Source of the DNA: RYN-431 sp036388295
Lineage (GTDB): Bacteria > Planctomycetota > Phycisphaerae > Tepidisphaerales > Tepidisphaeraceae
Assembly (NCBI GenBank): GCA_036388295.1
Contig: DASVSC010000203.1
Location: 1-42,730 of the forward strand
Direction: 5' to 3'
Length of the DNA: 42,730 bases
Shown: positions 8,938-17,039 of the stretch, piece by piece
Numbering within the stretch: position 1 is the stretch's first letter
How the letters are laid out: each line of letters begins with the position of its first letter
The notes under the pieces: generated by a model
Seen by the model: the letters and a program-made list of their open reading frames with translations, nothing else
The model's database searches: none
What the model was told of the DNA's origin: nothing
Made by a program: the position numbers and the translations under genes

Positions 8938-9873
8938 GTGACCTCAACTATTCATCGCCCTGTTTCTCTGTTCGGCCCGGCTGCGATGCTGGCACTCGCC
9001 ACGCTCTTCTGGGGCATGGGGTTTAGCTGGGCGAAGAACGTCGGCGAGGCCCTGAACCGGGCGGCCAGCCTGCCGGTGACGGTGGCGACCGGGCCGGTCG
9101 CGGCGCTCGGTGTTCGGTTCACGGTAGCCGCCCTGCTCTGGATCGTCTTCGTCCCGGCGTCCCGCCGCGATTGGACGTGGCGGACACTCTGGCGCGGCAG
9201 TCTGATCGGCGCTAGCTTGAGCCTGGCACTCATCTTACAACACGTCGGACTCGGGCTGTCTGACGAGTCAGTCATCGCCTTTCTGACAAACCTGACAGTG
9301 ATTTTCGTACCCGCGTGGGTGATGCTGGCCGGCCGGACTTGGCCCCGGCGGGGCGTGCTGCTGGCAGTGCCGATCGCTTTGCTCGGGATGGCGCTGCTCA
9401 GCGGCGTACGCGGCACGTCGGTCAACGCCGGGACGGGGGCGGCGTGGGGCGTCGCCTGTGCGGCGGCGTTCGCAGTGGAGATCCTTCTGCTGGACCGGCT
9501 GACACGCGGCCAGTCCGCGGCACGCATCACCCTGCTGCTGTTTCTGACGTCGGCTGTCACCTGCTTCGCCGTGGCCGCCCTGCTGCCCGGGTTCTGGGAC
9601 ATCCGCTGGCGGACACTGACTGACGGGCCATTTCTGGCGGACATGGTGCCGCTGATCGGCCTGACGACGCTGGCAGCGTTTGCAATCATGACCGTCTATC
9701 AGCCGAAGGTGGACCCGACGCGGGCGGCGGTGATTTACCTGCTGGAGCCACTGTTCGCGGCCGGCTTCGCCTGGTGGCACAATGGTCGGACGATGTCTGC
9801 CGACGCGCTGGCGGGGGCCGCGCTCATTTTGTCCGCCAATGTCATCGCCGAGTGGAAGCCCCGCCGGGTATAG
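8938..9873 (+). CDS. EamA/DMT family transporter
   Basis: This 311-residue integral membrane protein has two EamA repeats and about ten hydrophobic segments. The first repeat opens with MLALATLFWGMGFSWAKNV. Features of the drug/metabolite transporter superfamily are LILQHVGLGLSDESVIAFLTNLTVIFVPAW in repeat 1 and KVDPTRAAVIYLLEPLFAAGFAWW in repeat 2, the latter being the typical penultimate-helix motif. The substrate is unknown. The start is taken as GTG at 8938, just after the family B palindrome; ATG at 8986 is the alternative and would leave little before helix 1. The longer open frame upstream runs through lipA and the repeat and is not real coding. Its stop overlaps the TATAGT in front of the protease gene. 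Confidence 0.85.
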   Translation: MTSTIHRPVSLFGPAAMLALATLFWGMGFSWAKNVGEALNRAASLPVTVATGPVAALGVRFTVAALLWIVFVPASRRDWTWRTLWRGSLIGASLSLALILQHVGLGLSDESVIAFLTNLTVIFVPAWVMLAGRTWPRRGVLLAVPIALLGMALLSGVRGTSVNAGTGAAWGVACAAAFAVEILLLDRLTRGQSAARITLLLFLTSAVTCFAVAALLPGFWDIRWRTLTDGPFLADMVPLIGLTTLAAFAIMTVYQPKVDPTRAAVIYLLEPLFAAGFAWWHNGRTMSADALAGAALILSANVIAEWKPRRV

Positions 9874-9882
9874 TCGGCGGCC

Positions 9883-10983
9883 ATGGCAGAGCGTTCAAGG
9901 TTTTCTTGGCGAGCGGTGTTCGTGTCGGCGGTTCTCGGCGGCGGGTTGGGGTATGTGCTGTTCGCCGGCACGCAGCCGCAGGCCGCCGCCCCGCGCGAAG
10001 TCACCACCCGGCCTGGCCTGTACGCCGACGAACTCGACACCGTCAAACTGTTCAAAGCCGCCTCGCCGTCCGTCGTCTACATCAACGTGACGCGCGAAAA
10101 TAACGGCGAAACCCTTCGCGGCATGGGTTCGGGTTTTGTTTGGGACAATAGCGGTCACATTGTCACCAACCTCCACGTCGTCGGCGACAGCGACACGGCC
10201 GAAGTGCACGACGACGAAAACAACGTCTACACCGCCGAGGTCATCGGCCTAGCCCCCGAGAATGACTTAGCCGTGCTGAAGGTGTCGCCGAAGCGGTCGT
10301 TGCGACCGATCCCGATCGGAACGAGTGCGGACCTGGAAGTCGGTCAGAAGGTGTTTGCCATTGGCAGCCCGTTCGGACTCGACCGAACACTGACGACCGG
10401 CATCGTGTCTGCCGTCGGACGCGCCCTGCCTTTCTCGCCGGGCGAGCGGGCGATCGAGAACGCCATCCAGACCGACGCCGCGATTAACCCAGGCAACAGC
10501 GGTGGGCCCTTGCTGGACAGCGCCGGCCGGCTGATCGGCGTCAACACGGCGATTCGCTCGCCCACGCAGGGCAACAGCGGCATCGGGTTCGCCGTGCCGG
10601 TCGATACGGTCAACCGCATCGTGCCAGAGCTCATCCAGACCGGCCGCGGCCGGACGACGCTCGGCTTGGTCTACCACGACGGCCTCAGCCAAATGTTCCG
10701 TCAGCGCACCGGCCAGGCGGGCGTTGCGATTATTGATATTTTGCCCGGCTCGGCAGCAGCCGCGGCGGGCTTTGTCCCGTGGCGGTCGGACCAGTTCGAC
10801 CGCCTTGTGCCGGGTGACGTGGTGCTCGCCGTTGACGACACGCCGGTTGCGACGGCCGAGGACATCGACCGTCTGCTCCGCCGCCACCGGCCGGGCGACG
10901 CCGTCACGATCCGGTACTGGCGGGCCAACCGTGTGCTGGACAAACGAGTGATGCTCGATCACGCGATGAAAAACCGGCGATGA
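9883..10983 (+). CDS. HtrA/DegP-like serine protease with PDZ domain
   Basis: This 366-residue S1C-family protease has an N-terminal hydrophobic segment (residues 11-29) that is likely a membrane anchor, placing the enzyme outside the inner membrane for protein quality control. The catalytic triad is visible as H98 in IVTNLHVV, D128 in APENDLAVLKV and S206 in INPGNSGGPLLD. The oxyanion and activation-loop region SPFGLDRTLTTGIVSAVGR is standard. A single PDZ domain occupies about 245-355, beginning GVAIIDILPGSAA and including PGDVVLAVDDTPV. TATAGT at 9869-9874 lies eight bases before the ATG. The stop overlaps the next start by four bases (ATGA), so the following membrane protein is probably co-transcribed. 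Confidence 0.93.
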   Translation: MAERSRFSWRAVFVSAVLGGGLGYVLFAGTQPQAAAPREVTTRPGLYADELDTVKLFKAASPSVVYINVTRENNGETLRGMGSGFVWDNSGHIVTNLHVVGDSDTAEVHDDENNVYTAEVIGLAPENDLAVLKVSPKRSLRPIPIGTSADLEVGQKVFAIGSPFGLDRTLTTGIVSAVGRALPFSPGERAIENAIQTDAAINPGNSGGPLLDSAGRLIGVNTAIRSPTQGNSGIGFAVPVDTVNRIVPELIQTGRGRTTLGLVYHDGLSQMFRQRTGQAGVAIIDILPGSAAAAAGFVPWRSDQFDRLVPGDVVLAVDDTPVATAEDIDRLLRRHRPGDAVTIRYWRANRVLDKRVMLDHAMKNRR

Positions 10984-11705
10984 CACCGTTGGCTGACAAG
11001 CGTGGCACACTGGCAGACACGCGATGGCAGACATTGGCCATGGCGGCGGGGAGCGTTGTCCTGACGGCTGGCGTTGGCCGTTGGACGGCGGGGGCGACGT
11101 TCGGCTACGTCCTGTTCGTCCTGCTCTGGGCACCGATAGCGGCCTGTCTGGTGTCGCCGGCGCGGCAACCGTGGAGCGGCATCGCCGCAGTAGTGGGCAC
11201 GGCCAGCCTGCTGGTCTTGCCTTGCCTGCAGTGGGAGTCTTTAGCGGCGGTGGAGCGTCTGACACTGATTCTTGCCTGTACCGGCTTGGCCGTTATCGCC
11301 GTAAGGTGCGTTCTAAATGGCCTTTTCGGCTCTGCCACGGCCGCTGCGGTTGCGGTCGTCCTGTGGCTGGCTTGGCTGGTTCTGCCGGTAACCTGCCCGG
11401 CGTGCTTTGACACACTGATCGGCGAAACCGTGACGGCCCGGCTCCTGGCGGTTCATCCACTTCTCACCGCAAATGCGGTCGCTGAGACGGCAGGGGACTG
11501 GACTCACCAAGCCATTGCGTACAAATGGCTCACACGGCTCGGCCAAGACGTGCCGATGGCATGGCCGGCGTCTGTTGGACCGTGTGTTCTCATACATCTG
11601 GCAGTAGCGATCATTGGCGGGTTCGTTGCTTGGGGTTTGAACGCGACATGTTCCACGTGGAACAATCCGCCTCGTTTAGGCACTGATCTTCCGCACACGA
11701 CTTAG
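10980..11705 (+). CDS. Predicted integral membrane protein, unknown function
   Basis: This 241-residue hydrophobic protein has about five predicted membrane segments, roughly at 19-38, 40-57, 64-82, 90-108 and 112-131, with another near 202-220. No known family was recognised. Two cysteines occur in VTCPACFD after the fifth helix and could form a CxxC-like pair. The ATG overlaps the protease stop by four bases, so translational coupling with the HtrA-like gene is likely and a role in the same envelope stress process is possible. Its last 19 codons contain a perfect parS palindrome, read as Cys-Ser-Thr-Trp-Asn-Asn, so this stretch is constrained by DNA function as well as by protein. Confidence 0.75.
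   Translation: MTPLADKRGTLADTRWQTLAMAAGSVVLTAGVGRWTAGATFGYVLFVLLWAPIAACLVSPARQPWSGIAAVVGTASLLVLPCLQWESLAAVERLTLILACTGLAVIAVRCVLNGLFGSATAAAVAVVLWLAWLVLPVTCPACFDTLIGETVTARLLAVHPLLTANAVAETAGDWTHQAIAYKWLTRLGQDVPMAWPASVGPCVLIHLAVAIIGGFVAWGLNATCSTWNNPPRLGTDLPHTT
11649..11664. promoter_or_regulatory. parS centromere site 1
   Basis: TGTTCCACGTGGAACA is a perfect 16-bp palindrome that closely matches the conserved bacterial parS consensus (TGTTTCACGTGAAACA, with variants at positions 5 and 12). It lies inside the 3' end of the membrane protein gene, 178 bp beyond the parB stop. ParB is expected to load here as a CTP-dependent clamp. Confidence 0.9.
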
Positions 11706-11826
11706 AAGCGAACTGAATCAAACGCCGTGACGGAAACCGCGGATTGCGGGCACCACCATGCCCTGTTTTGACACACGTTTAACGGCTTCCGCTGTGGCAT
11801 TCATCCCTTTATCGACTGATTACAGG

Positions 11827-12780
11827 TTATTCCGACGACAGTTGAATGCCACAACGGCGGACCAAATCGTCGAATTCCTCAAGCGAGCGGTAGTGGATGA
11901 CCACTTTACCCGTGCCACTCTTTTTACCGCCGCGCAGTTGGACCCGCAGGCCGAGCTGTTGGACCATTTGCTGCTCTACCTCCTGAAGGTGCAAGCGGGC
12001 CGGCAGGGTGCCGTCGGCTTCAGTGTCAGGGGCTGGCGGTGGGGCGGATTGGCCGCGTTCGACGAGGCGTTCGAGGTTGCGGATAGACAAGTGCTGCGTC
12101 TTCACCAGCTCCGCCAGCCGCAACTGCTCGGCGGCCGATGGAATGCCGGCCAGCACTTTTGCGTGGCCGAAGGACAGAAGACCGGCGCGAAGGTCGTCCC
12201 GCAGCAGAGTGTCTAAATCCAGCAATCGCAAGTAGTTAGCGACACTTGACCTCTGTTCGCCCAGTCGTCCGGCCAGTTCCGCCTGCGTCAGGCCGAGCTG
12301 CTGCAGGAGCGTTGCGTACGCCTCGGCCCGGTCCATCGGGTTCAGATCTTCGCGGTGAATATTCTCGACCAGGGCCCACTGCGCCTGCGTGTAGTCGTCG
12401 ATTTTGCGTACGACGGCCGGAATGTCTGACAGCTTCGCCAGCTTCGCCGCCCGCAACCGCCGTTCGCCGGCGACCAATTGGTACCGGCCGCTGGGCGATA
12501 ACCGCACGATAATTGGCTGAATAACGCCGTTCGCCCTAATGCTGTCGGCGAGCGTATCGAGGGCCGCAGGATCGAACTTCTGGCGGGGCTGGTGGGGGTT
12601 CACATCGATCTGGTCGAGCGAAATCTGTGTCAGCCGCTCGTCCGACAGATCCTGGCTGACAGCGGCCGGGGCGTTGGCTGGCGTGACAGGCGGTGTTTCC
12701 GGCGCATCCGGCGGGGCGGCTTCGGTCATGGAAAGCAGTCCGCTGAGTCCGCGGCCGAGTCGAGAACGGGGGAGTGCCAT
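11827..12780 (-). CDS. parB: Chromosome partitioning protein ParB
   Basis: This 317-residue ParB/Spo0J protein binds parS, loads onto DNA as a CTP-dependent clamp and takes part in chromosome segregation. After the N-terminal ParA-interacting stretch LGRGLSGLLS come the CTP-binding core with GERRLRAAK and ENIHREDLNPMDRAEAY. The helix-turn-helix follows around GLTQAELAGRLGEQRSSVANYLRLL. The start is placed at ATG 12780, preceded by GGAAAGG. The longer frame would begin with MFHVEH, which is simply the parS palindrome read as codons. No parA gene is in the window. The gene is flanked on both sides by perfect parS sites and may regulate itself through the one at 12799-12816. Confidence 0.95.
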   Translation of the reverse strand: MALPRSRLGRGLSGLLSMTEAAPPDAPETPPVTPANAPAAVSQDLSDERLTQISLDQIDVNPHQPRQKFDPAALDTLADSIRANGVIQPIIVRLSPSGRYQLVAGERRLRAAKLAKLSDIPAVVRKIDDYTQAQWALVENIHREDLNPMDRAEAYATLLQQLGLTQAELAGRLGEQRSSVANYLRLLDLDTLLRDDLRAGLLSFGHAKVLAGIPSAAEQLRLAELVKTQHLSIRNLERLVERGQSAPPPAPDTEADGTLPARLHLQEVEQQMVQQLGLRVQLRGGKKSGTGKVVIHYRSLEEFDDLVRRCGIQLSSE

Positions 12781-12798
12781 TAAATTGCCTTTCCGGAG

Positions 12799-12816
12799 AT
12801 GTTCCACGTGGAACAT
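12799..12816. promoter_or_regulatory. parS centromere site 2, in the parB leader
   Basis: ATGTTCCACGTGGAACAT is an 18-bp perfect palindrome containing the same 16-bp core as the site at 11649. It lies 19 bases upstream of the parB start, between parB and nuoD. Its position could let ParB control its own transcription. Confidence 0.92.
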
Positions 12817-12934
12817 TTCTGATCCTAGACGGCGCGGGCCGAATCACAAAACGGATCGGTTGAAAGCGCCGGAATGGTCGGTGGCAATCGCCCGCCGCTC
12901 CACTACAATCCGCTCGCTTCTTTAGGAGACGGCT

Positions 12935-14203
12935 ATGCCTTACACCCTCACGCCCGCCGAGCCCGCCTTGAACCCCACCGAAAGCGGCGACGCCGGCAAT
13001 CGCTGGACGCTGAACTTCGGCCCCCAGCATCCCGCCACCCACACCACGCTGCGCCTGGTGCTGGAACTGGACGGCGAACGCGTGATCCACTGCACGCCGC
13101 ACATCGGCTACCTGCACAGCGGCTTCGAAAAGCTCGGCGAGCACCTGAACTACAACCAGTACGTGACGATCGTCGATCGCATGGACTACTCGGCCCCGAT
13201 CTACAACGAAGTCGCCTGGTTCGAGGCCGTCGAGAAGCTGATGGGCATCGAGCCGACGCCCCGCTGCAAGGCCCTGCGCACCATTGCCAACGAACTCGGC
13301 CGCATCCAGAGCCACCTGCTTTGCGTCTCGGCGGCCGGCCTGGACCTGGGCGCGTTCACCGCCTTCCTGTACGCATTTAATGAACGGGAAAGGACTTACG
13401 ACATTGTCGAGTACATGTCCGGCCAGCGTTACCACACCAGTTGGTGCCGGGTAGGCGGGCTGAACCAGGACATTCCCGACGAAAATGAGTTCCGCAAGAT
13501 GATGCACGTCTTCATCGACGACGAGCTGCCGCGGGCGATCGAGGACGTGGAGAAGCTGCTGAACAAGAACCGCATTTTTATAGACCGCACCAAGGGCGTT
13601 GGCCGGCTGACGATGGAAGAGGCGATCAACTGGAGTCTGAGCGGCCCGGTCGCCCGCGCGTGCGGCGTGCGGCGCGACCTCCGCAAAGACGAGCCGTACC
13701 TTTGCTATGCCGACAATTGGGACGGGCAAGGGGCCAAGGCCGTCGATTTCAAGGTGCCGGTGATGACAAGCGGCGACGTCTACAGCCGCTACCTGATCCG
13801 CATGGAGGAGATGAAGCAGAGCGCTCACATCATCCGCCAGCTGATCGACACGCTGCCGAAGGGGCCGGTCAATGTGAGCCCGGAAGGCAAAGACGTGCTG
13901 CCGCCGAAGGACCAGGTGTACAGCAGCATCGAGGGCCTGATCCAGCACTTCGAGCTGATCATGACCAACCGCGGCTTCGAAGTGCCGCGCGGCGAAGCGT
14001 ACGGCGCGATCGAAAGCGCCAACGGTGAACTCGGCTACTACATCGTCAGCAACGGCGAGAACCAGCCGTGGCGCGTCCGCACCCGCCCGCCGGGCTTCAT
14101 CAACTACCAGACGTTCGCCAAGATGATCGAAGGCCACCTGATCAGCGATATCCCGGCCGTGCTGGGCAGTTTGAACATCATCGCGGCGGAGTTGGATCGG
14201 TGA
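12935..14203 (+). CDS. nuoD: NADH-quinone oxidoreductase subunit D
   Basis: This 422-residue 49-kDa-type subunit of complex I contributes to the quinone-binding cavity at the top of the peripheral arm. Family blocks are NFGPQHPATHTTLRLVLELDGE, PHIGYLHSGFEKL, YNQYVTIVDRMDYSAP, TIANELGRIQSHLL and the C-terminal ESANGELGYYIVS-RVRTRPPGF. These include the conserved His pair (PQHPATH) and the Tyr of the HTG/YLH region thought to sit at the quinone site. TTTAGGAG precedes ATG 12935 and a TACAAT lies at 12904-12909. It is the first complex I gene here. No nuoC or nuoA-B precedes it; parB does. The stop overlaps the next start by four bases. Confidence 0.96.
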   Translation: MPYTLTPAEPALNPTESGDAGNRWTLNFGPQHPATHTTLRLVLELDGERVIHCTPHIGYLHSGFEKLGEHLNYNQYVTIVDRMDYSAPIYNEVAWFEAVEKLMGIEPTPRCKALRTIANELGRIQSHLLCVSAAGLDLGAFTAFLYAFNERERTYDIVEYMSGQRYHTSWCRVGGLNQDIPDENEFRKMMHVFIDDELPRAIEDVEKLLNKNRIFIDRTKGVGRLTMEEAINWSLSGPVARACGVRRDLRKDEPYLCYADNWDGQGAKAVDFKVPVMTSGDVYSRYLIRMEEMKQSAHIIRQLIDTLPKGPVNVSPEGKDVLPPKDQVYSSIEGLIQHFELIMTNRGFEVPRGEAYGAIESANGELGYYIVSNGENQPWRVRTRPPGFINYQTFAKMIEGHLISDIPAVLGSLNIIAAELDR

Positions 14204-14667
14204 GTAGCATTACGTTGCGACAAGGCAGCACCGAGATCCGGGGATTATTAGTCCTTGTTGTCGCCGTGGTCGTTGCGTCTGCCGTCTTCGGACTAGTGAA
14301 AGGCTGCAGGACGAATGCCGAGCCCGAACTACCAAAACCCACGGCGGCTGACGCCGCGAACATCTCGTTGACCGACACTGGTGTAACCCTCATCGTCAAG
14401 CAGCGCGATTTTGCTTGGTTACCGGGCGGTATTTCGCGGCTGCACCTCGACGACATTACCGGCCGGCAGGTGCTAGTGAGCGTGACTGACGCCGCCGGCC
14501 ACGTCGTTTGCGTCCCGCGTTCGCTTCAATCGGGCGATGTGTTCACCGTAGACGGGCCAACGCCCATGTCGATCGAGTGTGTGCGACTGAAGAATCTGCT
14601 GACCGGCACGGATTTCGGCGAGTTCCGAATAAGGTCTGTGACCTCGACGACTCGACCCGTACGGTAG
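14200..14667 (+). CDS. Small membrane-anchored protein of unknown function
   Basis: A 155-residue protein begins at GTG 14200, overlapping the nuoD stop (GTGA) and so probably translationally coupled to it. One hydrophobic helix lies at about residues 14-32 (GLLVLVVAVVVASAVFGLV) and is followed by an extracytoplasmic region with no recognised domain; stretches such as GVTLIVKQRDFAW and RQVLVSVTDAAGHVV look like beta strands. The coding frame was chosen because it continues past the nuoD stop with a natural coupled start. The longer frame upstream lies inside nuoD and is a shadow. Its position between complex I subunits could mean a linked role, but nothing in the sequence proves that. Confidence 0.65.
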   Translation: MSSITLRQGSTEIRGLLVLVVAVVVASAVFGLVKGCRTNAEPELPKPTAADAANISLTDTGVTLIVKQRDFAWLPGGISRLHLDDITGRQVLVSVTDAAGHVVCVPRSLQSGDVFTVDGPTPMSIECVRLKNLLTGTDFGEFRIRSVTSTTRPVR

Positions 14668-14687
14668 GGCGGGATTCGTCCCGCCCT
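14666..14687. repeat. Short GC-rich hairpin after small anchored-protein gene
   Basis: AGGGCGGGA and its complement form a 9-bp stem with a TTCG tetraloop, overlapping the preceding stop codon. No T-run follows, so it is more likely a repeat element or mRNA-end stabiliser than an intrinsic terminator. Confidence 0.6.
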
Positions 14688-14728
14688 CCGGCTTCATGAA
14701 AAGCAGTGTTTGGATAGAATGTAAGCGG

Positions 14729-14953
14729 ATGAACCTGATCGAGCGCATCACCATCGAACCCGGCAAGCGCAGCGGCCAGCCTTGCGTTCGGCGGATGCGT
14801 GTGACGGTGTCAGACGTACTTGAACTGCTGGCGGACGGCCTGACGCCGGCTGAAGTGGTCGAGCAACTGCCTTGGCTGGAACCGGATGACGTGCGGGCAT
14901 GCCTGATGTACGCCGCTGAGCGGATGAGCCATCCGACGACGTTAGCACAATGA
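14729..14953 (+). CDS. DUF433 domain protein, likely antitoxin
   Basis: This 74-residue protein has the DUF433 pattern: ITIEPGKRSGQPCVRRMRVTVSDVLELLADGLTPAEVVEQLPWLEPDDVRACLMYA. DUF433 is a small helix-turn-helix fold found as the antitoxin partner (VapB45-like) of PIN-fold DUF5615 toxins. The start is ATG 14729. A TAGAAT hexamer at 14715-14720 lies eight bases before it and no Shine-Dalgarno is visible, so the transcript may be leaderless. Starting at 14696 would add 11 residues outside the domain. The stop overlaps the next ATG by four bases, the usual coupling of toxin-antitoxin pairs. Confidence 0.85.
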   Translation: MNLIERITIEPGKRSGQPCVRRMRVTVSDVLELLADGLTPAEVVEQLPWLEPDDVRACLMYAAERMSHPTTLAQ

Positions 14954-15297
14954 CGATCTGGCTCGACGCACATTTTGGCCCGGCACTCGCATTGTGGATC
15001 AGCAGCACGTTCGGCGTCGCGTGTCGCACCTTGACTGAAACAGGGCTGGAAGACGATGACATTCTCATCTTCGAAGCCGCGGCACGGTTTTCGAATGTCG
15101 TTCTGTTCACAAAAGACGCAGATTTTGTTCTACTTCTCGAACAACGCGGTCCGCCGCCACAAGTGATCTGGTTACGGTGTCCGAACTTGCGTACCATTCG
15201 GCTGCAAAACGTGCTACAGACGCGAATGTCTGAAGCGTTGCAGCAGATTCGAAGCGGCATGCCGCTTGTGCAGATCGTCGTAAACACCCAAGAGTAA
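14950..15297 (+). CDS. DUF5615 family PIN-like protein, likely toxin
   Basis: This 115-residue protein has a PIN-like fold of the DUF5615 (Mut7-C-related, VapC45-like) type. The N-terminal WLDAHFG supplies the first acidic residue. TETGLEDDDILIFEAA and VVLFTKDADFVLLL give the further acidic positions expected at a metal-dependent RNase site. VIWLRCPN is the typical following strand. With the overlapping DUF433 gene it forms a predicted type II toxin-antitoxin module. The pair lies in the same direction between nuoD and nuoE with only five bases before nuoE, so either it has its own promoter or it rides on the nuo transcript. RNase activity is inferred from the family. Confidence 0.85.
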   Translation: MTIWLDAHFGPALALWISSTFGVACRTLTETGLEDDDILIFEAAARFSNVVLFTKDADFVLLLEQRGPPPQVIWLRCPNLRTIRLQNVLQTRMSEALQQIRSGMPLVQIVVNTQE

Positions 15298-15302
15298 CTG
15301 CT

Positions 15303-15878
15303 ATGGCCTGGCTTACCGAAGACCGTCGCTCCGCCCGCACCGCTGAAGGGCAACCCCTTCTCACTGAGGAACTTAAAGCTGTTCTGCGGGATAAATACTT
15401 CCCGCGCTACCCCAGCAAGCGCGCAGTGCTGCTGCCGGCGTTGCACCTGGTGCAGCATGAGTACAACTGGCTGCCGAGCCAGGCGGTGGCGGAGATTGCC
15501 GCGTTCCTGGAAATTGCCCCGGCTGAGGCGCTCGACACGGCCAGCTTCTACGAAGAATACTGGCTCAAGCCCAAGGGCAAGTACCTTGTGCAGGTCTGCC
15601 GGTCGCTGACATGCGAATTGTGTGACAGTCACAAGCTGACTGCCGCCGTGACAGACACGTTGGGCATCGAACCTGCCGAAACGTCGGCCGACAAACGGTT
15701 TACGCTGGTCGAGCTGGAATGCCTCGGCGCCTGCGGGACGGCCCCGGTCGTCATGATCAACGAGCGGCTGTACGAGAACGTCGATGTCGACCAGCTCAAG
15801 CAGATCCTGCAAACCCTGCCCGACGACCCGCACGACCTGAAAGACCCCGGCATCACCTGGCACGATGGCGGACACTAA
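15303..15878 (+). CDS. nuoE: NADH-quinone oxidoreductase subunit E
   Basis: This 191-residue 24-kDa-type subunit of complex I has a thioredoxin-like domain binding the N1a [2Fe-2S] cluster next to the FMN subunit NuoF. The cluster ligands are visible as C99-x4-C104 (VCRSLTCELC) and C140-x3-C144 (ECLGACGTAP). The N-terminal helical part YFPRYPSKRAVLLPALHLVQHE leads into ASFYEEYWLKPKGKYLVQVC, which is typical. It begins five bases after the DUF5615 stop, so it depends on upstream transcription or a promoter within the toxin gene. A terminator follows, and nuoF is about 2.9 kb away instead of adjacent as is common. Confidence 0.95.
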   Translation: MAWLTEDRRSARTAEGQPLLTEELKAVLRDKYFPRYPSKRAVLLPALHLVQHEYNWLPSQAVAEIAAFLEIAPAEALDTASFYEEYWLKPKGKYLVQVCRSLTCELCDSHKLTAAVTDTLGIEPAETSADKRFTLVELECLGACGTAPVVMINERLYENVDVDQLKQILQTLPDDPHDLKDPGITWHDGGH

Positions 15879-15915
15879 TCCGGAACGGCCCGCCCGGATT
15901 GAGTTCTCACCTTAG

Positions 15916-15939
15916 CCGCCTCGCTTGCGAGGCGGTTTT
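15916..15939 (+). terminator. Intrinsic terminator after nuoE
   Basis: CCGCCTCG and CGAGGCGG form an 8-bp GC stem with a CTTG loop and are followed directly by TTTT. It ends transcription of the nuoD-nuoE block and overlaps the last codon of the convergent PEP-CTERM gene. Confidence 0.8.
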
Positions 15940-16714
15940 ACTTTGTCCGCCGGCGTCGCAGGGCGAATCCCGCGACAGACAGCAGTGTCAGACACGCCGG
16001 TTCCGGCACGACGCTGCCGGTAACGACGGTGAAATTGTCCACGAACGCTTGGCCTGACGCCGTTGAGAACCCGTTGCCGCGCCCGCCGAAGCTGACCAGC
16101 AGGTCCGCTGCGCCCCAGACGCCGCGTACGGTGTCGGGCAGCGTGTAGGCCGTCCCGCCGCCGAGGCGGCTGAGCGTCAGGTCATCACCGACAGCGTCAT
16201 AGACAATCTCGAACGTGCCAGTCGTCGGCGTCAGCAGGTTCGTCACCGGCTGCACGCCGACGTCGTCTGTACGGTAGCCGACCGTCGTCAGTGACAGCGC
16301 GCCGAAGCCGCTGTTCGCGAACCCTTGCCCGATGGCGGCCGAGTCGGTGCCTTCTACATCGCGGCCGACGCCGAAGACGACCGCCATCGCACTTCCCGCC
16401 GTACCGGTGCCGGTAAAATCGGTGAAGGAAAAGTCGAGCCGCAACGAAAAGCTGCTCGCGGTGGAGAGGCGGAAGTTGCTGAGGTACAGCGCGTCGGTGT
16501 TGGCCGACGCCGGGGCGCTGGCCAAGAGTTCCAGGCGGCCACTCTGCTCGGCCAGCGCGAGGGTGGAGGGGCTGTCGGTCAGGCCGGACCATTGTGTCCC
16601 GCGCACGCCGTCGGCGAAGTTGTCATCGACCGCCGACGCCGCACGGGCCGACGCCGCAGCGGCTGCGAAAGCCCCCAAAGCCGTGATCGTTGCTCGCATC
16701 AATGTAACACTCAT
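15938..16714 (-). CDS. Exported PEP-CTERM protein
   Basis: This 258-residue protein has an Ala-rich signal peptide (residues 6-26), a beta-rich middle and a C-terminal PEP-CTERM signal made of VVPEPACLTL, a short hydrophobic helix and RRRRTK. The tail marks it for exosortase-dependent processing and cell-surface or extracellular fate. The central region (SFSLRLDFSFTDF, AMAVVFGVGRD, ADLLVSFGGRGNGF) looks like a concanavalin/LamG-type jelly roll, but no specific family is certain. It is convergent with nuoE and divergent from the ferritin-like genes, interrupting the complex I cluster. ATG 16699 is an alternative start that gives an equally good signal peptide. Confidence 0.75.
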   Translation of the reverse strand: MSVTLMRATITALGAFAAAAASARAASAVDDNFADGVRGTQWSGLTDSPSTLALAEQSGRLELLASAPASANTDALYLSNFRLSTASSFSLRLDFSFTDFTGTGTAGSAMAVVFGVGRDVEGTDSAAIGQGFANSGFGALSLTTVGYRTDDVGVQPVTNLLTPTTGTFEIVYDAVGDDLTLSRLGGGTAYTLPDTVRGVWGAADLLVSFGGRGNGFSTASGQAFVDNFTVVTGSVVPEPACLTLLSVAGFALRRRRTK

Positions 16715-17039
16715 TGCGGTTCACCATACCCGTTGCGCCCGCAACGTGTCGAACGCTTTTGCTCTTAAGCACTTAAGGGAAAACCCGCAATTTATTCGAC
16801 GATGAACGCCGCCTTTTTCCATGATTCCGCTGATTCGGCAAAAAGCGGATTTAAGAAACCAGAAATTCTGTCGCAACCGATTCGTACGACTTTTCCTACA
16901 AGATTCGTAATATTCGCCGTCTAAAGACGAATTAATGCCCTTCAAACGCGGCCCGCCGGCAACGCCTGCGTAATTCTGTCAAAAACCGGATGTCGACGGT
17001 GGCGTCGGCGGCGGTTTGTCATTTCTCCCGGGAGTTCAG
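16715..17039. other. Intergenic region with divergent promoters
   Basis: This 325-bp stretch holds no convincing gene. It is richer in A and T than its surroundings, especially 16760-16940, as expected of a control region serving the PEP-CTERM gene on the left and the ferritin-like genes on the right. CCGCTGATTCGG plus AAAAAGCGG near 16827-16850 can form a small hairpin. No operator was recognised. Confidence 0.4.

Noticed and set aside
12780..12816. parB beginning at the upstream ATG with the peptide MFHVEH
   Set aside because: That ATG is the edge of the parS palindrome; the peptide is a by-product of the site. ATG 12780 has a good ribosome site and starts the conserved N-terminal motif.
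12536..14137. A 533-codon open frame on the reverse strand across nuoD and parB
   Set aside because: It is antisense to two certain genes, its product has the Val/Asp/Arg-rich composition typical of GC-rich shadow frames, and it shows no domain. The same applies to the long reverse frames at 25388-26980, 34020-35345 and 40092-41543 and to the forward frames at 587-1669, 1676-2461 and 2552-3592.
6298..16714. A complete exosortase/PEP-CTERM system in this window
   Set aside because: Only two target proteins are present; no exosortase or associated regulator was recognised.
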